A stretch of 44,206 bases of DNA from CAZPQN01 sp964588795 (GTDB lineage: Bacteria; Fidelibacterota; UBA2242): contig CAZPQN010000019.1 of assembly GCA_964588795.1 (NCBI GenBank), positions 1 through 44,206 of the forward strand, in the 5' to 3' direction. Below are positions 17,715 to 25,146 of this stretch, one piece after another. Position 1 is the stretch's first letter. Every line of letters begins with the position of its first letter. The notes below the pieces were generated by a model. It worked only from the letters and a program-made list of their open reading frames with translations. It was not told the DNA's origin and made no database searches. Position numbers and translations under genes: made by a program.

Positions 17715-17872
17715 GTTGAATCAATTAAAAACATGGTCTGGGTACTGTTTGGGTTTTTTAGAGTTATGTACGTAATGCTTTATTCTGGGGCGAGCGCAGG
17801 CGCTTCTCATATCGGTGAATATCAGCGACATTGTGCGTATTTTACCTTAAATACAATGTGGTGGTTAACAAG

Positions 17873-19345
17873 ATGACAACAACTAATAGTGTTTTAATTC
17901 AAGAATCCGGCACTCCACCAATTAGTGTTGATAACTCACCTGTCAGCGCCATACAAAATCCTGCTGTCGAAGGCAGTTTTTTGTCAATCTGGCAAAAATG
18001 TCTCGATCGCGTCAGAAAAAAAGTGCCACCGCAGACTTTTGAAACCTGGTTTGCTCCCATAAAAGCCATCTCTGTCACGGATAAAAACCTTTTTCTGCAG
18101 GTACCCAACAAATTTTTTTATGACTGGGTGGATAGTCATTATGGAGCGTTGATTGAGCAGACCCTGAAGGAAATTACAGGGGATGGTCTTGTTGCAAAAT
18201 ACACTATTCCGATTGATGAAGAACAGCATATTGGAGAGAAGATTGTACCAGACGTAAAAAGATCTCCAGAGAGCGCAACTGGTACAAAAGCGCAAACAGG
18301 TCTTATAGAGCAGGGCACACGGCTGAACGAACGGTATCTGTTCGAGACCTTTGTAGAAGGCGGTTCGAATCAGTTTGCCAAAGCCGCGGCGATGGCGGTG
18401 GCCAGCGCGCCGGGGCGCACCTCCTTCAATCCCCTGGTGATTTATGGCGGCACGGGGCTGGGTAAAACACATTTGTTACAGGCCATTGGCAACGAAGCCC
18501 TCGCCAATCAACGGGTTGCGCGAGTAGTCTATGTATCGAGCGACACCTTTACCCTGGATTTTATTGCGGCAATTCAGAAAAATAAGACGGCAGATTTTTC
18601 CCGGCACTATCGCGGTGTGGATATGTTGCTACTTGATGATATTCAGTTTTTTCAGAATAAGGAACAGACCCAGGAACAGTTTTTCCACATTTTTAATGAC
18701 CTTTATCAGCATCACAAACAAATCGTCCTGACCACTGATAAACCGCCCCTTGAATTACGCGGCTTGCAGGAGCGCCTGCTGTCGCGGTTCCAGTCCAGCC
18801 TAACGGTTGATATACAACCACCGGATCTGGAAACGCGGATTGCCATTTTGCAGAAAAAAGCCGATGACGATCATCTTGACATTCCTTTTGAAGTTATCGA
18901 GTTTCTCTCGGCCAATATCCGTTCGAACGTCCGCGAGCTGGAGGGCGCCCTGATCCGCCTACTGGCCTATTCATCGCTACTGCGCGTTGATATTGACCTT
19001 GGACTGACACAAAAAGTGTTGAAAGAAATTCTCGGCAATCGTCAGGCGAGCGCAGTTTCCATCGAAAATATTCAAAGCGTGGTCGGTTCGTTTTTCAAAA
19101 TCAATCTTGATTCGCTTGTCGGTAAAGGGCGCACCAAAGAAGTTGCTGAAGCGCGCATGATTGCGATATATTTAACCCGGGAATACACCAATCTTTCCCT
19201 AAAAACGATCGGTTTGTATTTTGGCGGTCGCGATCACTCGACGGTAGTCCATGCCTGTCGTTATGTCGAAGAACGCCTTAAAATCGATTCCCGATTTGCC
19301 GAGCAGTTAAATGGACTGCGCACCAAATTGGGCCCCAGCCGCTGA
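17873..19345 (+). CDS. dnaA: Chromosomal replication initiator DnaA
   Basis: 490 residues. Domain I begins near residue 36 (FLSIWQKCLDRVRKKVPPQTFETWF), after an unusual polar N-terminal extension of about 34 residues. A short linker is followed by the AAA+ domain with Walker A GGTGLGKTH at 192-200 and Walker B MLLLDD near 251. Domain IV ends with the DNA-binding signature GGRDHSTVVHACRYV. ATG 17873 is the best start; GTGs a few codons upstream are possible. It stands alone on the plus strand between two minus-strand groups, not followed by dnaN. Its TGA abuts the yifB stop with no base between. Confidence 0.97.
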   Translation: MTTTNSVLIQESGTPPISVDNSPVSAIQNPAVEGSFLSIWQKCLDRVRKKVPPQTFETWFAPIKAISVTDKNLFLQVPNKFFYDWVDSHYGALIEQTLKEITGDGLVAKYTIPIDEEQHIGEKIVPDVKRSPESATGTKAQTGLIEQGTRLNERYLFETFVEGGSNQFAKAAAMAVASAPGRTSFNPLVIYGGTGLGKTHLLQAIGNEALANQRVARVVYVSSDTFTLDFIAAIQKNKTADFSRHYRGVDMLLLDDIQFFQNKEQTQEQFFHIFNDLYQHHKQIVLTTDKPPLELRGLQERLLSRFQSSLTVDIQPPDLETRIAILQKKADDDHLDIPFEVIEFLSANIRSNVRELEGALIRLLAYSSLLRVDIDLGLTQKVLKEILGNRQASAVSIENIQSVVGSFFKINLDSLVGKGRTKEVAEARMIAIYLTREYTNLSLKTIGLYFGGRDHSTVVHACRYVEERLKIDSRFAEQLNGLRTKLGPSR

Positions 19346-20890
19346 CTATAACCACAGATGCCGGTCTAAACTGCGGTACTGAATAGCCTCGGCCAGATGC
19401 TCTGGTGCGATTGCAGGTGCATCCGCCAGGTCGGCAATGGTGCGGGAAACTTTCAGAATACGATCATAGGCGCGGGCACTAAGGCCAAGGCGGGTGATGG
19501 CACTCTGCAATAACGCTTCGCAGTTTTTGTCAATAGGGCAAAATCGGCGAATCATCTTGGATTCCATATGGGCGTTAGCGAAAATGCCCACCATGCCAGC
19601 GAATCTTTTTAACTGGACGGCGCGGGCGCGTTGCACGCGCTCCCGAATGATCTCGGAGGACTCACCGGCAGACTTGGTGGCGAGATCGGCAAACCGTACC
19701 GCCGGCACTTCAATATGAATGTCAATCCGATCAAGCAATGGCCCTGAGATCCGGCTCATGTATTTCTGGATTTGAGACGAAGAACAGGTACAGCGATTTT
19801 GTGGATCGGTAGCATAACCGCAGGGGCAGGGATTCATTGCCGCCACCAGCATGAAAGCGGCCGGATAGGTCAATGACATCAAAGCACGGGAAATTGTGAC
19901 GTAGCCGTTTTCGAGTGGTTGGCGCATTACCTCCAGCACGTTTTTCTTGAACTCCGGAAGTTCGTCTAAAAAAAGCACACCATGGTGACTCAGGCTGACC
20001 TCGCCGGGACGGGGAAATTTACCACCGCCGACCAGCGCGGCGTCAGAAATCGTGTGGTGCGGAGCCCGGTAGGGGCGCGTGGCAATGATGCCCTGGCCCG
20101 CTGGAATCAACCCCGCCACCGAGTGAATTTTGGTCGTTTCCAGGGCTTCGGCCAGGGTAAGATTGGGCAAAATGGTCGGGAGTCGCTTGGCTAGCATGGT
20201 CTTTCCGCTTCCCGGAGGCCCGATCATGATGATGTTGTGTCCCCCGGCGGCCGCCACCTCCAGGGCGCGTTTGACATGTTCCTGACCCCGGACATCAGAA
20301 AAATTAATCGGATAATGGCGATGCTCTTCGAAAAGGGCGTTGACGTCGACTTTGACTGGTGCAAGGGTTGTTTGGCCATTTAGAAAATCAATGGTTTCCT
20401 GCAGGGTGTTGACGCCGATAATTTCCAAATCGCCGGTAATTGCGGCTTCGCGGGCGTTGGCGGCAGGTAAGATGATGCCTTTTATTCCCGACTCACGCAC
20501 GGAAATCGATATTGGCAGGGCGCCATTTATCGAACGCAGGACACCATCCAGCGATAGCTCGCCGAGGAAAAGATAGTCGCTCAGCTTATCGGTATGAATC
20601 AGCTGCGCGGCACTGAGAATGCCAATCGCGATTGGCAAATCAAAGGCACTGCCCTCTTTTTTCACATCGGCGGGCGCCAAATTGATGACGATTTTATTGC
20701 TGGGGATATGGTAACCAATATGTTTCAGGGCTGACCAGACCCGTTCCTTGCTTTCTTTGACCGCGCCTTCCGGAAGTCCAACTGTCAGAAAAATCGGCGC
20801 CTGGCCGGAACTCAAACTGCATTCCACATTGACGATATAGGCATCAATTCCCATAACAGCGGCGCTTTGTACCATGGCGAATTTTGACAT
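19346..20890 (-). CDS. YifB/ComM-family Mg-chelatase-like AAA+ ATPase
   Basis: 514 residues, the usual length. An N-terminal Lon-protease-like fold (GIDAYIVNVECSLSSGQAPIFLTVGLPEGAVKES is its typical opening) precedes the Mg-chelatase AAA+ module with Walker A GPPGSGKTMLAKRLP near 227 and Walker B VLFLDELPEF. The Cys cluster NPCPCGY and CTCS and the C-terminal helical domain (LSARAYDRILKVSRTIADL) follow. ComM is a helicase promoting branch migration in natural transformation; the broader family's role is less certain. Last gene of the tldD-pmbA-etfBA-plsX series, 83 bases after plsX, with GGAGAGG before its ATG. Confidence 0.93.
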   Translation of the reverse strand: MSKFAMVQSAAVMGIDAYIVNVECSLSSGQAPIFLTVGLPEGAVKESKERVWSALKHIGYHIPSNKIVINLAPADVKKEGSAFDLPIAIGILSAAQLIHTDKLSDYLFLGELSLDGVLRSINGALPISISVRESGIKGIILPAANAREAAITGDLEIIGVNTLQETIDFLNGQTTLAPVKVDVNALFEEHRHYPINFSDVRGQEHVKRALEVAAAGGHNIIMIGPPGSGKTMLAKRLPTILPNLTLAEALETTKIHSVAGLIPAGQGIIATRPYRAPHHTISDAALVGGGKFPRPGEVSLSHHGVLFLDELPEFKKNVLEVMRQPLENGYVTISRALMSLTYPAAFMLVAAMNPCPCGYATDPQNRCTCSSSQIQKYMSRISGPLLDRIDIHIEVPAVRFADLATKSAGESSEIIRERVQRARAVQLKRFAGMVGIFANAHMESKMIRRFCPIDKNCEALLQSAITRLGLSARAYDRILKVSRTIADLADAPAIAPEHLAEAIQYRSLDRHLWL

Positions 20891-20916
20891 ACAAGACCCT
20901 CTCCAATAGGCCAGCC

Positions 20917-20931
20917 GGACATTTTTTGTCC
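20917..20931. other. Short inverted repeat between plsX and yifB
   Basis: GGACA-TTTTT-TGTCC, a 5-bp stem with a 5-base loop, about 30 bases before yifB. It has no T-tract in the minus direction, so it does not look like a terminator. It may tune yifB expression or be meaningless. Confidence 0.25.
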
Positions 20932-20973
20932 TTTAGGCAGTTGATTTTAAAAAGCGAATATTTTACGGGAAAC

Positions 20974-22038
20974 TTATTCTGATGGCGTCGAATTTACGGT
21001 ACAGCGGGCAATTTCACGGGCGATCTTGGCGCAAACCCCATCGCGATGAGTTTTAGCGGCGACCTTGATCGCATTTTTAATGGCCTTAGCGCGCGACCGC
21101 CCATGGGCTTTGATTACTATCTCCCGGAAGCCCAGTAAAGGCGCGCCGCCATATTCTGAGTAATCGGTGATTTGTTTGAGTTCTTTCAATCCGCCCGAAA
21201 GAGCGATCAGGCCCAACATCCACAGAAACCGATGCTTGAAGGCATATTTGCCGATGTGTTTGAGTGTATCCGCAATGCCCTCAATGGTTTTCATTACGAT
21301 GTTACCGACATAGCCCTCGGTAATGACCACATCCGCTAAGCCCTTCATGATGTCGTTGCCCTCAATATTCCCGATAAAACCGATGTCGGGTAGGGTCTTC
21401 AAAGTGGCGTATGTTCGGGAAAGTATATCGCCGCCTTTATGAGCTTCCTTGCCCATATTTAGCAGAGCAATCGTCGGATTTGGAATCCCCTTGACATCCG
21501 AGGCATATATTTTTCCCATGATCGCAAACTGAATCAAATCTTCGACGCCACAGTGGATATTGGCGCCGATGTCCAACAGCAGGGCGAAGTGATCTTTGCG
21601 CTGCTGGGCATTCTGGGTCGGGTAGACGGTTGCGATGGCGGTTTTGCGCACGCCCGGCAGGCGCGGAATGTATTTGGCGGCGGAAAGTATATAAGCACCG
21701 GTGTTGCCAGCCGAAACCATGCCATGCGCCAACCCTTCGCCGCAGAGCTGGGCGGCAAGGAGCATCGAGGCGCGTGGCTTCTGCTGGACGGCCAGCTTGG
21801 GCACATCATCGTTTTCAATGACCTGATCAGTGTGTTGAATGGTTATTTGTTGACGATTATGTTCTGTTTTGGCAAGGATGGAGGAAATTTTCGGCTCGTC
21901 ACCCACTAAAATTACCCGGATCGTGGTTTCCAGTGTCGCCTGTGCGGCACCAGTAACGATTTCCAGGGGCGCATAGTCGCCCCCCATTGCATCTACTGCA
22001 ATGACGGTGGTCTGTAGCGCGAGCGATTCGTCAGGCAC
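20974..22038 (-). CDS. plsX: Phosphate acyltransferase PlsX
   Basis: 354 residues (family 330-350). It makes acyl-phosphate from acyl-ACP for the PlsY step of phospholipid synthesis. Recognisable are IAVDAMGGDYAPLEIVTGA at the N-terminus, PRASMLLAAQLCGEGLAHGMVSAGNTGA, ALLLDIGANIHC, and GFIGNIEGNDIMKGLADVVITEGYVGNIVMKTIEG. The frame is open for about 100 codons further upstream, but that part is a shadow of etfA. I choose GTG 22038, which puts the family start a few codons in and overlaps the etfA stop by 8 bases. The usual neighbours rpmF and fabH are absent. Confidence 0.94.
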   Translation of the reverse strand: MPDESLALQTTVIAVDAMGGDYAPLEIVTGAAQATLETTIRVILVGDEPKISSILAKTEHNRQQITIQHTDQVIENDDVPKLAVQQKPRASMLLAAQLCGEGLAHGMVSAGNTGAYILSAAKYIPRLPGVRKTAIATVYPTQNAQQRKDHFALLLDIGANIHCGVEDLIQFAIMGKIYASDVKGIPNPTIALLNMGKEAHKGGDILSRTYATLKTLPDIGFIGNIEGNDIMKGLADVVITEGYVGNIVMKTIEGIADTLKHIGKYAFKHRFLWMLGLIALSGGLKELKQITDYSEYGGAPLLGFREIVIKAHGRSRAKAIKNAIKVAAKTHRDGVCAKIAREIARCTVNSTPSE

Positions 22039-23020
22039 GTTGGCTGGCCTTGAGTTGCCGGATGATTTCCGGGATAATTTCGAACAAATCACCCACGATG
22101 CCCAATTCGGCGACTTTGAAAATCGGTGCATCCGGGTCGTTGTTAATGGCGACAATCTGTTTGGCCGCACGAATTCCGGCCAGGTGCTGAATAGCGCCGG
22201 AAATGCCACAGGCAATGTACAGATCGGGAGCCACGCTTTTCCCCGTCTGACCCACCTGATGCACCTGTTCAACCCACCCGGCGTCGACGATAGAGCGACT
22301 GGCGCCGACAGCACCGCCCAAGGCATCGGCAAGTTCTTCTATCAGGTGAAAATTTTCCGGGGCGCGGAGGCCACGTCCGCCCGCAACGATAACCCGGGCT
22401 TCCATCAATGCGGGTCGCGAAGAGGAATTTGGGATGATTTCCCGTAATCGCAGGCGGTTATCCCCCCCAGAATCATCAATACTCAGGGTGTGTATACGCG
22501 GCTCTACACGGTGACCGCTAATCGGGAAAACGTTCGGACTTAAGACAATCACCGCAGGTGTCTTCCGAATTCGTACCGAGGCCAATACCTTGCCTCCGTA
22601 AAGCGGGCGCCGCACGACCAGTGCGCCCGTCTCATCAATTTGCCAGGCAAGCACATCGGTTACAACAGCTCCCGCTAATCGGATCGCCAGTGCCGGTGCA
22701 AGATCGCGGCTCAGATCGGATTTCGGGAAAATGATATAGGCGGGAGAAATGTTCTGGCAAATTTCGGAAATAAATTTTACCTGTTGGGCTACGTCCCACT
22801 GAACAATTTGTGTGTCCGCGGCGAAAGATATTTCGTCGGCCCCCAAACCGGCCAACTCGGTCACCAACTCTGGATATTCCGGAGAGAAAATTCCACCCAC
22901 CAATTTGCCCCGTATCTGGTCGGCCAGCGAACGTCCAACCGCGAGCGCTTCGGCCGCTCCCCGCGTCAATTTACCGGATTTTTGTTCTGCAAATACGAGG
23001 ACATTCATCATCGTGCTCAT
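22031..23020 (-). CDS. etfA: Electron transfer flavoprotein alpha subunit
   Basis: 329 residues. The C-terminal half carries the FAD domain signature: VAGGRGLRAPENFHLIEELADALGG, GASRSIVDAGW, QVGQTGKSVAPDLYIACGISGAIQH and AINNDPDAPIFKVAELGIVGD. EtfAB shuttles electrons from flavin dehydrogenases, such as acyl-CoA dehydrogenases, to the quinone pool. It starts at ATG 23020, one base after the etfB stop. No ETF-quinone oxidoreductase or dehydrogenase gene lies nearby, so the electron donor cannot be told from context. The next gene, plsX, starts within its last codons. Confidence 0.95.
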   Translation of the reverse strand: MSTMMNVLVFAEQKSGKLTRGAAEALAVGRSLADQIRGKLVGGIFSPEYPELVTELAGLGADEISFAADTQIVQWDVAQQVKFISEICQNISPAYIIFPKSDLSRDLAPALAIRLAGAVVTDVLAWQIDETGALVVRRPLYGGKVLASVRIRKTPAVIVLSPNVFPISGHRVEPRIHTLSIDDSGGDNRLRLREIIPNSSSRPALMEARVIVAGGRGLRAPENFHLIEELADALGGAVGASRSIVDAGWVEQVHQVGQTGKSVAPDLYIACGISGAIQHLAGIRAAKQIVAINNDPDAPIFKVAELGIVGDLFEIIPEIIRQLKASQRA

Positions 23021-23021
23021 C

Positions 23022-23774
23022 TCAAATTATACCAGCCGAATCTTTCAGAAAGCGGAGTAATTCCGGCACGGCGTCGGGGTTATTATCAATGATTTTGCCG
23101 GCTTGACGCGGAGCGGGGTGTTGGTAGCCGATGATAGTAGTGGCGGTCTCTGCAGGCAGGGGTTTCTGGAGACTGGTCGGTTTCTTCCTGGCGGCCATGA
23201 TATCCTTAAGCGAAGGATAGCGGGGTTTATTCAATCCCTTCTCGGCAGTCAGGATGCAGGGCAACTGGCATTCGAAAACAGCCCGCTGTCCGTCGAGCTC
23301 CCTGGCCACGATGACGCGATTGTCTTCGATTGTAAGACTGACGACGGCAGTCACGCAGGGCAGATTCAGTAATTGCGCTAAAGCCCGGCCCGTGGTAGCA
23401 TTGCCGCTGTCAATGGATTGTTTACCGCACAGGATTAAATCATACGGCAGACCTTTGATAGTCTCGGCCAGAATTTGGGTTGTGGCAAGGGCATCACTCA
23501 ATGTTTCATCGTCGGCTGTCAGCTGGATAAGGTTGTCTGCTCCAAGCGCCAGGACACGTTTCAGGCTAAGAGCATGACTTTCCGGGCCGAGCGACAGCGC
23601 TGTAACGTTGCCTCCCAGTTGCTCCTTGAGCTGGACGGCGGCTTCGAGAGCGTATTCGTCATAAGGATTAAGGTCAAATTTCAGGTTGGTAGTATCGATC
23701 CGCCCCCCTTCCGACGTGATGTTGATAATAGAATCGGAAACGGGTACGCTTTTAATGCAGACAATAATGTTCAT
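23022..23774 (-). CDS. etfB: Electron transfer flavoprotein beta subunit
   Basis: 250 residues (family about 250-260). It opens MNIIVCIKSVPVSDS and shows the ETF beta features FDLNPYDEYALEAAVQLKE, ALSLGPESHALSLKRVLALGAD, LILCGKQSIDSGNATTGRALAQLL and a C-terminal arm that would bind EtfA. The segment KPRYPSLKDIMAARKKP is the family recognition region. Together with etfA it forms a heterodimer. It lies 17 bases after pmbA, so probably on the same transcript as tldD and pmbA. Confidence 0.95.
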   Translation of the reverse strand: MNIIVCIKSVPVSDSIINITSEGGRIDTTNLKFDLNPYDEYALEAAVQLKEQLGGNVTALSLGPESHALSLKRVLALGADNLIQLTADDETLSDALATTQILAETIKGLPYDLILCGKQSIDSGNATTGRALAQLLNLPCVTAVVSLTIEDNRVIVARELDGQRAVFECQLPCILTAEKGLNKPRYPSLKDIMAARKKPTSLQKPLPAETATTIIGYQHPAPRQAGKIIDNNPDAVPELLRFLKDSAGII

Positions 23775-23791
23775 TTTAACCGAATCACTTG

Positions 23792-25138
23792 TTATCTGCC
23801 GCTGATGGTCATTTCGTTGATTTTGAAGGTTGGCGCATTGCGATCGTACTGGAAGTTCAGGTCGTTGCCAATCATGGAGATGCCTTTTAACATGGTCAGC
23901 ATATTACCGGCAACGGTGAATTCCTGAACCGGATAAGTCACCTTGCCATTTTCGATCCAGTGTCCCTCGGCACCCCGGGAATAATCGCCGGTGACGTAAT
24001 TGACGCCCACCCAATGAATGTTGGTCAGCAAAACGCCGTTTTTTACGGATGCGATGATTTCTTCCGGGCTGTACGCGCCTTTTTGCATATAGAAATTACT
24101 GGTACCGGTAGCAGGAGCGGAACTCACCGAGCGGGTGGCACTGCCGGTCGGCAGGAGATTCAGTTTCCGGGCAGAGTAGCAATCGCAAAGGAAAGTTTTA
24201 AGAACGCCGTTCTCGACAATTACATTGGTGCGGCCGGGCAAGCCCTCATCGTCGAATTCCCGGCTTCTGAGCCCGTTGGTTAGCAAGCTGTCATCAACGA
24301 TCTGCAGTTCTTTGGGACCGATCGCCTCATTCAGTTTACCAATCAGAAATGAGTTTTTACGGTACACAGCATCGCCGGTGACGACGGAAGCCAAGACTCC
24401 GAGGAAATCAGATCCGGCTTCGGGATCGAAAACCACCGGAACGTTTTGGGTGGCCGGCTTGCGGCCACCGAGCTTGCGCAGTGTGCGTCGGGCAGTTTCT
24501 TTGGCGATGTTTTCGATGGAATCCAGCTGATTGAAGAACCGCCGGGAAGACCACCAGTAATCGCTCTGCTTGACACCATCTTTTTCGGCAACGAGTCCAA
24601 GGGTCAATGAGCAGGAGCTGAACTCCTGTTGTCCATAGAAACCCCGACTGTTGGCCAAAACCCGAGTTCCATAAGCGTCGTTCCAATAGGAACCATCGGA
24701 ATTTGTGATCAGTGGACTTTGTTGCCGCCCAATTTCTTCCAAACGGTTAGCCATCGTCACCTTTTGTTCGGGAGATATGGCACGGATTGCCGGATCGTAT
24801 AACTGCAATTTGACGGAAGCGCGGCCAAGCAAAGCCGGTTCCGGCAGACCACTGAATTCGTCCTCGCTGGACAGTAAGGCCAGCTCACAAGTCTTTTTTG
24901 CTAACCTGACCAACGAATCTTCGCGGAAATCACTCGTATAGGTCAAAGCCTGACGTCGGCCTCTGAAAACCCGCAAGCCTAACGCTTTGGGATTGGCCTG
25001 CTTGAGTTGCTCAATCTGGCCGAGGCGCACGGTAACGCTGGAATTGGTCGTATTTGTAATCAGTACATCACATTCATCGGCACCCGCCTCCCGGGCGGTT
25101 TTAATGATGAAGTCGGCAATATTTTTAAAATCTTGCAT
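23792..25138 (-). CDS. pmbA: TldE/PmbA-family protein
   Basis: 448 residues. Opens MQDFKNIADFIIKTAREAGADECDVLI and has the family's MMANR-like region, FDPEAGSDFLGVLASVVTGDAVYR, FDDEGLPGRTNVIVENGVL and GVNYVTGDYSRGAEGHWIENG. It lacks the HExxxH zinc motif, as expected for TldE, which pairs with the catalytic TldD to degrade unfolded or leader peptides. ATG 25138 has GAGGAG 5 bases upstream; the frame continues 35 codons higher but overlaps tldD. No signal peptide is visible, unlike its TldD partner directly upstream. Confidence 0.92.
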   Translation of the reverse strand: MQDFKNIADFIIKTAREAGADECDVLITNTTNSSVTVRLGQIEQLKQANPKALGLRVFRGRRQALTYTSDFREDSLVRLAKKTCELALLSSEDEFSGLPEPALLGRASVKLQLYDPAIRAISPEQKVTMANRLEEIGRQQSPLITNSDGSYWNDAYGTRVLANSRGFYGQQEFSSCSLTLGLVAEKDGVKQSDYWWSSRRFFNQLDSIENIAKETARRTLRKLGGRKPATQNVPVVFDPEAGSDFLGVLASVVTGDAVYRKNSFLIGKLNEAIGPKELQIVDDSLLTNGLRSREFDDEGLPGRTNVIVENGVLKTFLCDCYSARKLNLLPTGSATRSVSSAPATGTSNFYMQKGAYSPEEIIASVKNGVLLTNIHWVGVNYVTGDYSRGAEGHWIENGKVTYPVQEFTVAGNMLTMLKGISMIGNDLNFQYDRNAPTFKINEMTISGR

Positions 25139-25146
25139 AGTTCTCC

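Larger units (their letters stand above)
17547..17872. other. rpmH-dnaA divergent intergenic region
   Basis: 326 bases between the divergent rpmH and dnaA starts, about 39 percent G+C by hand count. It contains the putative rpmH promoter, a TTGACA-type element facing dnaA (17644), one DnaA-box-like site (17706-17714) and a small GC-rich hairpin near 17793-17806. I found no cluster of DnaA boxes. This is the classic place for oriC, but the spacer before dnaN is much more AT-rich. The roughly 190-base dnaA leader with a DnaA box suggests autoregulation. Confidence 0.5.

Noticed and set aside
20917..20931. Hairpin as plsX terminator
   Set aside because: Short 5-bp stem and no T-tract in the direction of transcription; yifB continues on the same strand.
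22039..22332. N-terminal extension of the plsX frame
   Set aside because: The open frame runs through etfA codons and has no PlsX-like sequence; the family N-terminus begins just after GTG 22038.
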